DNA of 22,986 nt from Chloroflexota bacterium (GTDB lineage Bacteria > Chloroflexota > Dehalococcoidia > Lucifugimonadales > Lucifugimonadaceae), in NCBI GenBank assembly GCA_030831265.1, contig JAURLM010000075.1:1-22986 (forward strand), in the 5' to 3' direction. Shown here in pieces: positions 14,704 to 22,497 of this stretch (position 1 is its first letter; every line of letters begins with the position of its first letter). The notes below the pieces were generated by a model. It did not search any database and was not told the DNA's origin. It was given only the letters and a program-made list of their open reading frames with translations. Position numbers and translations under genes: made by a program.

Positions 14704-16302
14704 TTAGCTCTTGAGATCGGTTCTTTCACGGATTATGTAATCAGCGGTTCGAAGTGCAATCGCCTGGATCGTCGGCGTAGGGTTCACCCCGGCACCCGTG
14801 ACAAAAACGCTCCCATCCACGATGAACAGATTGTCTGCGTCATGCGCCTGCCCGTAACCGTCAACGACCGAACGTTTCGGGTTGTCGCCCATGCGTGCGG
14901 TTCCCATCAGGTGCCAACCGGCATTGACGTTGTGCTGGTTTTCGAAAACTCGTACTGCCCCGGCTTCCAGGAGAGCCGTTCTTGCCTGTTTCACGCCGTG
15001 GGCCAGCATGCGCTTCGAGTTTTCGTCCAGCTTGTAATGGACGCGCGGGGCAGGGATGCCCCAGCGATCTCTAATTTCGGGGTCGAGCGTGACGCGGTTG
15101 GATTCCAGCGGCAGGTCTTCGCCAATGACTCCAAGCCCGTTCACGTTGCCGAACCGTTCGTCGAATTCACGATGATGATTGCTGCCCCACGATACGCCAC
15201 CGACTGCTGTCGAAGCCGGACCCATGCCGCGTCCCATCTGGAATGTGTAGCCGCGGACGAACCCGCGCGAGAGGTCAGTCTCATAGAACTCCTGGGACAT
15301 GATGATGTTGGCGAGCGGCCCCCTGTAGGTTGGCTCGCCTTTAGGGAAGATGCCGGTGGCGCCCGCGTAGACGTGGAACATGAGGTTCTTGCCGACGAGC
15401 CCTGATGAGTTGGCGAGTCCTGTCGGATGTGAGTCTGACGCGGCGTGTAGCAGCATCCGGGGAGTGCCGATGCCGTTGCAGCCGACTATGACCGCATTTG
15501 CTGGTTGCCAGTGTTCTCCGCCATCCGCGTCATAGTAGTTGACGCCCGTAACGCGGCCATCGGCACCGGTCGCAATGTTGTACACGGTTGCGTTGGCCCT
15601 GACCTCTGCACCGTGCTCCATAGCCTCAGGCAGGTAAGTGACATCTGTCATCGCCTTTGCCTTCAGGCTACAGCCGTAGCCGAGCGGGCCACAGTTGTTG
15701 CAGGCAGGACGACCGCGGTATGGCTCAGAGTTGATGTGACTGTCAGAAGGCCACCAATGCCAGCCAAGCCTGTCGAACGCTCTTGCGACGCGTTCACCGT
15801 CGTGACCGAGCGGTACAGGTGCCATCTGTCGAGGCGACCTGTCCGGGTTCGCCGGGTCGCCGTGAATTCCGGAGCAGCCCATCAACTCGTCGTTCTCGTC
15901 GTAGAATTTTTCCAGGTCCCAGTATGAGATCGGCCAGTCATCTGCCACACCGTCCAGCGTCTTCACGCGGAAGTCGGACGGGTGGAAGCGTGGCACATGA
16001 CCCGTCCAGTGGATAGTGCTGCCCCCGAGAGCGTTGTACATGAGCACCTTCACGTCAGAATCATCATCGTTGACGTAGTAGTCGGAAGGCCCTTTTCGTA
16101 CGTTCGGGTGATAGTGCCACTTTGTCCGGGACAGCTCTTCCCAGTTGGCCTTGTTCGTTGGATGCGTGGAGTGGTCTACCCACGGACCCTGCTCAAGGCA
16201 CAGCACCTTGAATCCACCCTGAGCGAGTTTCCATGTGGCTGCGGCTCCTGAGGCGCCGGAGCCTATGACGATGAAGTCAACCCGGTCGTGTGATGTGACC
16301 AT
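14704..16302 (-). CDS. GMC-family FAD oxidoreductase, paralog 1
   Basis: A 532-residue flavoprotein oxidising an alcohol group, often of a sugar, polyol or sterol-like compound. The FAD motif I-G-S-G-A-S-G is at 13-19, followed by E37 for ribose binding. Catalytic H464 (G-W-H-L-M-G-T-A-R-M-G) and N507 (V-N-P-T-P-T-I-Q) close the active site. A C201-x2-C204-x6-C211 cluster (C-N-N-C-G-...-G-C) resembles that in many bacterial long-chain members of the family. No signal peptide is present. The ATG at 16302 is 5 nt beyond the stop of the upstream paralog, with only a weak GAAG as ribosome site, so translational coupling is likely. By eye it is about 60% identical to paralog 2. Confidence 0.9.
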   Translation of the reverse strand: MVTSHDRVDFIVIGSGASGAAATWKLAQGGFKVLCLEQGPWVDHSTHPTNKANWEELSRTKWHYHPNVRKGPSDYYVNDDDSDVKVLMYNALGGSTIHWTGHVPRFHPSDFRVKTLDGVADDWPISYWDLEKFYDENDELMGCSGIHGDPANPDRSPRQMAPVPLGHDGERVARAFDRLGWHWWPSDSHINSEPYRGRPACNNCGPLGYGCSLKAKAMTDVTYLPEAMEHGAEVRANATVYNIATGADGRVTGVNYYDADGGEHWQPANAVIVGCNGIGTPRMLLHAASDSHPTGLANSSGLVGKNLMFHVYAGATGIFPKGEPTYRGPLANIIMSQEFYETDLSRGFVRGYTFQMGRGMGPASTAVGGVSWGSNHHREFDERFGNVNGLGVIGEDLPLESNRVTLDPEIRDRWGIPAPRVHYKLDENSKRMLAHGVKQARTALLEAGAVRVFENQHNVNAGWHLMGTARMGDNPKRSVVDGYGQAHDADNLFIVDGSVFVTGAGVNPTPTIQAIALRTADYIIRERTDLKS

Positions 16303-16307
16303 CTTCG

Positions 16308-17915
16308 CTACGCTTTCAGGTCCTGCCGCTCATTGATGATGTAGTCCGCCGCCCGCAGAGCAATTGCCTGGATCGTTGGAGTGGGGTTGACTGCTGCACT
16401 CGTGACGAAAACGCTGCCGTCGATGATGAACAGGTTGTCCGCATCATGTGCCTGGCAGTTGCCATCTACAACCGATGTCGCCGGGTCCGTGCCCATGCGA
16501 GCGGTTCCCATCAGGTGCCAACCGCCGGAACGATGCACGGGAGTTGCCTCCACGCGGTGCGCTCCCGCCGCGGTTAGCACTTTTTCTGCGTTTCGTATGC
16601 CGTGGTCGAGCAGCTTGCGAGTATTTTGCGAAACCTTATAGGTCACGCGCGGTGCAGGGATTCCGTTTGAATCGGTGAGTTTAGGGTCGAGATCAACGCG
16701 GTTGTGCTCTTCCGGGAGGTCTTCTGAAATGACCGCAAGCAGTGCGGATTTGCCGAACCGTAGCGCAAATTCCTCGTGATGTCCTTTTCCCCATTGCACA
16801 GGCGGGATTGTGAACCCGGTGGCGGTCTTGGCGGGGCCGGTGCTGCGGTTCATCTGGTAGGTGTAGCCACGGACGAAGTCACGCCTGGACTTCGTCTCGT
16901 AGAACTCCTGTGACATGAGAATATTGCCGAGCGCACCCTTGAATGTGTTTGGTTCGGCGTCATCAAAGAAACCGCTGACCATGGCGTAAGGATGAAACAT
17001 CAGGTTCTTGCCAACCATCCCGGAGGAATTGGCAAGCCCGTCAGGGTGTTTGCGAGATTTAGACAGCAGCAACAGACGTGGTGTGCCAACCCCGTTCGCT
17101 GCAACGATTACCGAGCGAGCGGACTGGTGATGCTCAATGCCTTCATCGTCGTAATACATCGCACCAGTGGCGCGGCCGTCCGAGTTCGTGGTTATCTCGA
17201 ACACGCGCGAGTTTGTGCGAACCTCGACGCCGTTCTTGATGGCTTCGGGAATGTAGGTGACGTCTGTTGAGCCTTTGGCCTGCTGGAAGCAGCCGAGTCC
17301 ATTTGGTCCGCAGTTGTTGCATGCGTTGCGGCCGCGGTATGGCTGAGAGGCGATGTAGTTGTCTGACGGCCACCAGTGCCATCCAAGCTTGTCAAACCCG
17401 CGGGCGATGCGTTCACCGTCCGGGCCAAGTGGAAGCGGGGGCATGGGGCGTTGTGAGCGCGGTGGGTTGGCCGGGTCACCGGATATGCCGGAGCAGCCCA
17501 TCCACTCGTCGTTGAGGTCGTAATACTTTTCGAGGTCCCAGTATGAGATCGGCCAGTCGTCCGCAACTCCATCGAGCGACTTCACCCGGAAGTCTGATGG
17601 GTGAAACCGTGGAGTGTGGGCAGTCCAGTGAACCGTGCTTCCGCCGACGGCGTTGAACATAAGAGGGGAGACGTCTGAGTTCTTGTCGTTGACCGGGTAG
17701 TCCTCAGGTAGCCGCCGTATGTTCGGGTCGAATGCGAAAGATGTTGCAGAGCGGAATTCCCAGTCACCGAAAGCAGTCGGGTACTGGTCAGCACGATACC
17801 AGCCGCCTTGTTCAAGACAGACTACTTTGAAGCCCGCCTCTGATAATCGCCATGCGGCGGCGGCTCCTGATGCGCCAGTGCCGATGATCAGGACGTCTAC
17901 CGGGCCTTTTGACAA
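16308..17915 (-). CDS. GMC-family FAD oxidoreductase, paralog 2
   Basis: A 535-residue GMC flavoprotein, first gene of the operon paralog 2, paralog 1, subunit 3. FAD motif I-G-T-G-A-S-G is at 11-17, and the same C-N-N-C-G-...-G-C cluster, catalytic H467 and N510 are present. The open frame reaches 18011, and an ATG lies at 17957. However, the near-perfect AGGAGGTG at 17921-17928 stands 5 nt before a TTG at 17915, and that start matches the N-terminus of paralog 1. The -10 box at 18000-18005 lies close to the upstream end of the frame, which rules out the longest version. No signal peptide is seen. The substrate is unknown. Confidence 0.9.
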   Translation of the reverse strand: MSKGPVDVLIIGTGASGAAAAWRLSEAGFKVVCLEQGGWYRADQYPTAFGDWEFRSATSFAFDPNIRRLPEDYPVNDKNSDVSPLMFNAVGGSTVHWTAHTPRFHPSDFRVKSLDGVADDWPISYWDLEKYYDLNDEWMGCSGISGDPANPPRSQRPMPPLPLGPDGERIARGFDKLGWHWWPSDNYIASQPYRGRNACNNCGPNGLGCFQQAKGSTDVTYIPEAIKNGVEVRTNSRVFEITTNSDGRATGAMYYDDEGIEHHQSARSVIVAANGVGTPRLLLLSKSRKHPDGLANSSGMVGKNLMFHPYAMVSGFFDDAEPNTFKGALGNILMSQEFYETKSRRDFVRGYTYQMNRSTGPAKTATGFTIPPVQWGKGHHEEFALRFGKSALLAVISEDLPEEHNRVDLDPKLTDSNGIPAPRVTYKVSQNTRKLLDHGIRNAEKVLTAAGAHRVEATPVHRSGGWHLMGTARMGTDPATSVVDGNCQAHDADNLFIIDGSVFVTSAAVNPTPTIQAIALRAADYIINERQDLKA

Positions 17916-17920
17916 CTGAA

Positions 17921-17928
17921 CACCTCCT
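17921..17928 (-). promoter_or_regulatory. ribosome binding site fixing a TTG start
   Basis: AGGAGGTG on the minus strand, 5 nt before the TTG at 17915. It is one of the strongest Shine-Dalgarno sequences in the window and decides the start of GMC paralog 2. Confidence 0.8.
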
Positions 17929-17999
17929 GCGAGTTGACGGATGTTCTCTGCTGGCATTTGTTGCCAGTGAAGCGAAACGTACCGATCTCGGTTGCGGCG

Positions 18000-18029
18000 A
18001 TAACATATCACTCATGAGAGGGCGGTCAA
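18000..18029 (-). promoter_or_regulatory. putative promoter of the GMC operon
   Basis: On the minus strand TTGACC (18029-18024), an 18-nt spacer and TGTTAT (18005-18000). An alternative -10 TATGTT with a 16-nt spacer overlaps it. Transcription would start near 17993, about 80 nt before the TTG start codon. Confidence 0.5.
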
Positions 18030-18060
18030 AGCCAGTTGTGCGCGTATTTGGAGGTGTGAG

Positions 18061-18489
18061 ATGACCCGAGTATCAGTAAGCAGCAAGGAAAAGCTGCAGG
18101 TACAAGTCAGCGCAGGCGGGCATTCGCTGGTGGCGGATGAACCACCTGATGCCGGTGATGATGCAGGGCCTTCGCCATACGATTTGCTGCTATCGGCCCT
18201 TGGAAGCTGCATCGTGATGACCTTGCTGCTGTACACCCGCCGAAAGAAGTGGCCGTTGCAATCGGTCGAGGTAGACCTTGACCATGACCGGGTGTACGTT
18301 GAAGACGCGGAAAGCAAAGAGAGATCAGGCGATTCGCTTGACCGTTTTGTGGTGGAAATCCGGCTGTTCGGTGATTTGACCGAGGAGCAACGGCAGCGTT
18401 TGGCGTACATCGCTGGACGCTGCCCTGTACGGAGAACTCTGGCCGGATCCCCGCGTTTCGATGAGACGGTAACGGTGTCGCCAGCGTGA
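18061..18489 (+). CDS. OsmC-family protein
   Basis: A 142-residue cytoplasmic OsmC/YhfA-type protein. The family has two conserved redox cysteines, seen here as C50 (A-L-G-S-C-I-V-M-T) and C121 (G-R-C-P-V-R-R-T-L). Some members reduce organic or lipid hydroperoxides; for the YhfA branch, with which the P-S-P-Y-D-L-L-L-S-A-L-G-S-C motif agrees, the role is uncertain. GGAGGTG lies about 4 nt before the ATG. The gene is divergent from the GMC operon and precedes a small membrane protein by 60 nt. Known selenocysteine forms of OsmC exist, but here the first cysteine is an ordinary codon. Confidence 0.9.
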   Translation: MTRVSVSSKEKLQVQVSAGGHSLVADEPPDAGDDAGPSPYDLLLSALGSCIVMTLLLYTRRKKWPLQSVEVDLDHDRVYVEDAESKERSGDSLDRFVVEIRLFGDLTEEQRQRLAYIAGRCPVRRTLAGSPRFDETVTVSPA

Positions 18490-18549
18490 ATTTTCTGGTA
18501 AATCGCAGGATGCGCTCAACACAATTAGTCCAACGGTAGATGGTTAGAA

Positions 18550-18930
18550 ATGCTCAAAGGTGTACTCGTAGCGTTCGGGATCATTCTCGCGTCAATCCCA
18601 ATTCCAATCGTTCACTTTGTTGCGGTTCCGGTTGGGCCGTTTGTGGCAGGGTTTATGGGTGGAGGGGTTGCCAAAGCAGATGAAGGGCGAATAGTCATCT
18701 TCGGACTGATTATTGGTGGGCTTGCGTTGATACCTGCCGCGGTGTTGCTGGTCCTCACGCTGGTGATGGACGTTCACCTTGGACTGCCAACAGGGCTTGT
18801 TGTGGCTGCTGCACTGGCACTGGTTCCGTATACGTGGTTCGGAGTAACCGTTGGCGCTTTGATCAGCTTCGTACTCAGGGACAAAGAACGCAAAGAGGCT
18901 GAGAAGGCTGCAGTGACGCAGGCTCAGTAG
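18550..18930 (+). CDS. small integral membrane protein of unknown function
   Basis: A 126-residue protein with three likely transmembrane stretches, at about residues 4-38, 48-71 and 80-109. The first contains several prolines (I-P-I-P-I-V) and a G-F-M-G-G-G turn; the tail is charged (R-D-K-E-R-K-E-A-E-K) and probably faces the cytoplasm. It resembles small DUF-type membrane proteins, but I do not recognise a family. The ATG at 18550 has only a weak purine stretch before it. It may be co-transcribed with OsmC, and its last 7 nt overlap the 3' end of the convergent stress-protein gene. Confidence 0.65.
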   Translation: MLKGVLVAFGIILASIPIPIVHFVAVPVGPFVAGFMGGGVAKADEGRIVIFGLIIGGLALIPAAVLLVLTLVMDVHLGLPTGLVVAAALALVPYTWFGVTVGALISFVLRDKERKEAEKAAVTQAQ

Positions 18931-19955
18931 ACCGAGGCGATTCCGTCACTTGATGCCATGTACTTGCGCAGTCTCTTTTCGCGTGATGTGGATATGGATG
19001 GCTTCGGAACGACGATGAGCGGACCACGACACTTGCGCAGGAAGTTATCGCCTTCGCTGCCCTTGAGTATGCGAACGAGACCTGACCGCATGTGTGAACC
19101 GGCAATCACCCAGGAACCACGTTCTTGCAGCTGGCGACGCGCCACACCGATGACGCCACCGGAGATGTGTTCGATTTCCGTGTGACACCCGGATTCCGTG
19201 AGCTCTTCAGCGACTTCCCTTGCAGCTATGTTTTGCGGCAACACTTTTTCTACCGTGTTATCTGCATTTCGCTCTTCGTTGGCAGGTGCGTTGAGCAGCA
19301 AAACGAGTCGAGATTCAAGCGCCATCGCAAGCGTAGTCGCAATCGGCAGCGCTGCTCGTGCGGTTTCGGACTCGTTAAATGGGACGAAAATAGTTTCCGG
19401 TGTCAGCGGAGGTGACCCGTTGACCTTGATGTGTGCACGGTTGACGAGGAATAGCGGTCCTGCGCTCAATCGCCACAGGTTGGCCGTGACGTTTGACTGG
19501 ATTCCTCTGACCACTCGCGGCGTGTTATGCGATGCCATTACGGTGAGACCGATTCGCCCGGTTGCGGCACGATATGCGATCAATGGGGCGGCACTCCCCG
19601 TTGCGACGTTCCACCTGGATCGCAGTCCGGCAGGTTTCAGCCGTGCTTTGACCTCTTCAAGGTATGAAGTTGCAAGGTGTGAGCCGCGATCATGCTGTGC
19701 GTCAGGATATGGGACCTGGCCCGGCCTGCCAGCCTGCACCGGGTGCATTGGTTGCAGGCAGTGGAAGAGGTTGATCTCGCCTTGCAGCCGACGGGTGATC
19801 ATGGCTGCGTACGGCAATGCTCGCTCTGACTCGTCTGAGCCGTCGAGAGGTACAAGAATACGATCCAGGTGCAGTTTGTGCGCCTGATTGAGTACTTGGT
19901 CTGATAGGGCTTGTTCCCTGTAGTTTCCAGGGGCCGTTATGTCCAGAATTGCCAA
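18924..19955 (-). CDS. tandem universal stress protein (two UspA domains)
   Basis: A 343-residue cytoplasmic protein with two UspA folds. The first (about 30-175) starts D-R-I-L-V-P-L-D-G-S-D-E-S-E-R-A-L and ends G-P-L-F-L-V-N. The second (about 187-315) starts E-T-I-F-V-P-F-N-E-S-E-T-A-R-A-A-L and ends G-P-L-I-V-V-P. The glycine-rich ATP loop (G-x2-G-x9-G-S/T) is degenerate in both: the second has A-G-S-H-M-R-S-G-L, the first A-S-H-N-T-P-R. ATP binding is therefore uncertain. A basic C-terminal tail follows. The start is TTG at 19955 without clear Shine-Dalgarno, and no better upstream start is in frame; a slightly shorter protein is possible. Confidence 0.85.
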   Translation of the reverse strand: MAILDITAPGNYREQALSDQVLNQAHKLHLDRILVPLDGSDESERALPYAAMITRRLQGEINLFHCLQPMHPVQAGRPGQVPYPDAQHDRGSHLATSYLEEVKARLKPAGLRSRWNVATGSAAPLIAYRAATGRIGLTVMASHNTPRVVRGIQSNVTANLWRLSAGPLFLVNRAHIKVNGSPPLTPETIFVPFNESETARAALPIATTLAMALESRLVLLLNAPANEERNADNTVEKVLPQNIAAREVAEELTESGCHTEIEHISGGVIGVARRQLQERGSWVIAGSHMRSGLVRILKGSEGDNFLRKCRGPLIVVPKPSISTSREKRLRKYMASSDGIASVY

Positions 19956-20113
19956 ATGGTTCAGTTGAATGTCTGGCTCGGGACTGTGACCCGAAGCCGC
20001 GTCATGCCAACGTTTTCTCCTGGCATTGCGTGAATAACTGCAGTGTGCCTGCTGTCTATTCTACGAGTTTCGCGTGCCGAGGCTCCACATTGCGAGTTGT
20101 CAGGACTGTTGGT

Positions 20114-21118
20114 TCACGCGTTATGAGCATTTTCTATGGCCACTTTGATGGCCTGTTCCAGCTCATCTTCCCCGACAAAGTTCTCAAAACGGGCGGTCAC
20201 CTTGCCGTTGGCGCTGACCACGTATGTCCATTCCTGCGAGGTTAATCCCCATTCTGAAAGCAGTGGTGATTTTATTGCACTGGCAAGATCACCCTGTATT
20301 TCTTGAGGATTTTCATACAGGTCTACATGAATGAAATCAGCTTTGTCACCGTATTTCTCGCGTAGTGCGCTCGCAACCTCTACCTGTGGTCCGCACACAG
20401 CGTTGGTACAGAACGCAGGGCTGGCGAATACGACTACGAATGGCCTTTGGCGGTGAATCGCATCGGCAATGGTGGTTTCATAAAGTGATTCGTCAATGAT
20501 TGAGCCTGTCGTCAACTCGGAGGCGCTCTTTACATCTGACAGCGTACGGTTCTTGCTGGGTGGTGCTGGTTCACCGACCGCAATTGAGCGAGAATGTTCC
20601 GCTACGCTGAACCTGACTTCTGCGGACGCTGTTGAGCCATCAGTGCGCGGAACATGCACTTTGACACCCCAGTTGCCCGGTGTGTCGAAAGAAAAGGTGG
20701 TCACGTGTATGCCACGAGTTCGGAACGGGAATTCCGCGAATCTCGCGAGCATGGTTTCGACGGGACCCTCGTTGTCGCTGTCGTAGCCGTTCTCGTACCG
20801 ATAACTCGTCAATTCAACGACCGGGAACTTGATGAGTCCCTGTTGGTCGCTCAATACGAGGGCGAACCGCTGCTCGCCTACACCGAGGTCAGGAGTAGCC
20901 AGCACGATGTTCAGGTCTTCGCCTGTGACCGTCCATTCAGGTGAGCTGGGTTGCGGTACCACCACTGTTGAAGTGGTCGGCAGACTTGAGATGCTGGGAT
21001 CATCCGGGTTGGTTTTAGCTGGACCGCACGCTATGGACGGAATTAGTACGATCCATGCAAATAGCGACCATGCAATAGCGGGCGTGGTCCTTGAGCCTGT
21101 TCTGAACCGGATCCGCAT
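20114..21118 (-). CDS. thioredoxin-fold lipoprotein with CxxxxC motif
   Basis: A 334-residue exported lipoprotein. Basic residues and a hydrophobic stretch precede the lipobox S-I-A-C, with lipidated C31, followed by a Pro/Thr/Ser-rich linker to about 60. Residues about 62-172 form a beta-sandwich-like domain (F-A-L-V-L-S-D, G-N-W-G-V-K-V-H-V). Residues about 180-334 are thioredoxin-like, with F-A-S-P-A-F-C237-T-N-A-V-C242-G-P, that is C-x4-C rather than C-x2-C, then D-F-I-H-V-D-L-Y-E-N. It probably acts as a membrane-bound extracytoplasmic thiol-redox protein. Its ATG overlaps the TGA of the upstream gene by one base (TGATG), so the two are translationally coupled. Confidence 0.8.
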   Translation of the reverse strand: MRIRFRTGSRTTPAIAWSLFAWIVLIPSIACGPAKTNPDDPSISSLPTTSTVVVPQPSSPEWTVTGEDLNIVLATPDLGVGEQRFALVLSDQQGLIKFPVVELTSYRYENGYDSDNEGPVETMLARFAEFPFRTRGIHVTTFSFDTPGNWGVKVHVPRTDGSTASAEVRFSVAEHSRSIAVGEPAPPSKNRTLSDVKSASELTTGSIIDESLYETTIADAIHRQRPFVVVFASPAFCTNAVCGPQVEVASALREKYGDKADFIHVDLYENPQEIQGDLASAIKSPLLSEWGLTSQEWTYVVSANGKVTARFENFVGEDELEQAIKVAIENAHNA

Positions 21119-22302
21119 CAGAAGCCACCGTCATAGATGCCAAACGTGAATGCGAATACTGCGAATGCGTCTGACGTGGAACTGATCTTCAACACGCGGG
21201 GTTGGAATTCCTGCTGTTCGACGACGCGGTACATGCGCGGACTGTCGACGATGAAATACGAACTCCCGTCTTTGTCGAACTGGATGTCGTCCCCGGCATC
21301 TGCCATTGAAAGTGGTTGGTCGTCGAGGGTGACGTAGACACGGAAGACTTCTGTGCTCTGCGGCTCAACCACAACGTTTGCGCTGCGCGCCTGCATCAAT
21401 AGTGCTATGTAGTCTTCGGGGATCTCTGTTCGGCGAGCATGGACTATTGCCTCGGCTCCATTCGTCCATTCACCTTGCAGGAAGAACTGTTGTGGTTCGT
21501 AATCCTGTTCGTCCTCGTAGAACCGAGTTGAATCCGGCGATATGTAGTACTCATCATCCCCGGCATACAGTCCTTGTGGGTGATAGCTGCGTACGTAACC
21601 ACCGTAGATCTCACGGGTCATAGTTTTCGCATCGCGGTCGCGCTCTGCGTTATCTACCGTGCCTACAGGGATTCCGGTTATGTCCCTGCCAGCGGCTTCC
21701 AGTGCGTCGCGTATTTCCTGTTCCGTTTCGATGTATGAGCCTTCGCCAAAATGACTGTAAGTCAGCCCTTTTGCAGGGGTGAGCAGGTATTTTGCGGGCC
21801 AGAAACGGTTCCCGAAAACCCGCCATGTCTGCATGTTGGTGTCCAGGGCGACAGGCCATGAAACGCCTTCCTGGACAACCGCCTGTTCTACGTTAGCCCT
21901 GACCTTTTCAAACTCGAATTCAGGTGAGTGCACTCCTATGATGACAAGGCCATGTTCTGAATATTTCTCTTGCCATTCTTGTAGAAACGGGATTGTTCTG
22001 AGGCAGTTGACACAGGTGTATGTCCAGAAATCGATCAGCACGACGTTGTTCTGGTCCAACTCCTGTTGAATGGAAAGCGGTTCGGAATTGATCCAGCCAT
22101 CCACTCCAGTAATGTCGAGTGCCGGCCCCGGCCGTTCAAACGAAGGTCGCGTGGAAGCAGGCGTAGAGCTGGCGGTTACTTCCACTGTTGCCTGGTCATT
22201 CGCTACAACTTCAGATGACCCACATGAAACAGCGGTGATAGCTGCGACCAGCATGCAAGTTGCCACGAGAGTGCGAATCTTCTGTACTGATACGTGAGTC
22301 AT
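21118..22302 (-). CDS. TlpA/DipZ-type thioredoxin lipoprotein
   Basis: A 394-residue exported lipoprotein: signal peptide with lipobox A-V-S-C27, a Ser/Thr/Pro linker to about 58, and a thioredoxin domain with D-F-W-T-Y-T-C97-V-N-C100-L-R-T-I-P-F. The partner segment N-R-F-W-P-A-K-Y-L-L holds the cis-proline. From about residue 225 follows a beta-rich C-terminal domain like that after the thioredoxin domain of mycobacterial DipZ. W-T-Y-T-C-V-N-C is the usual DipZ-type active site. It probably reduces or shuffles disulfides outside the cytoplasmic membrane. It precedes the C-x4-C lipoprotein in one operon and lies 195 nt after the rhodanese. No Shine-Dalgarno is apparent before the ATG. Confidence 0.85.
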   Translation of the reverse strand: MTHVSVQKIRTLVATCMLVAAITAVSCGSSEVVANDQATVEVTASSTPASTRPSFERPGPALDITGVDGWINSEPLSIQQELDQNNVVLIDFWTYTCVNCLRTIPFLQEWQEKYSEHGLVIIGVHSPEFEFEKVRANVEQAVVQEGVSWPVALDTNMQTWRVFGNRFWPAKYLLTPAKGLTYSHFGEGSYIETEQEIRDALEAAGRDITGIPVGTVDNAERDRDAKTMTREIYGGYVRSYHPQGLYAGDDEYYISPDSTRFYEDEQDYEPQQFFLQGEWTNGAEAIVHARRTEIPEDYIALLMQARSANVVVEPQSTEVFRVYVTLDDQPLSMADAGDDIQFDKDGSSYFIVDSPRMYRVVEQQEFQPRVLKISSTSDAFAVFAFTFGIYDGGF

Positions 22303-22497
22303 TGGTTGGGCTGGCCTGGGTGGGGTGTTTCGTTGCGCTGAATCTGTGGAGTGGGACTTGCGACCTGATACCGTATGTGGCGGATAACAATCCGTCCTGC
22401 GAGGTACCGGTATGTTTCATGCATACGAATATGAAACAGCACCGGTGCCTGCGAATGGTGGAGATAATCTAAACAATTAGCGCCAAATACGCGTTGT

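Noticed and set aside
16308..18011. 567-residue version of GMC paralog 2
   Set aside because: Its first codons lie within or next to the probable promoter, the paralog has no such extension, and an ideal Shine-Dalgarno precedes the TTG at 17915.
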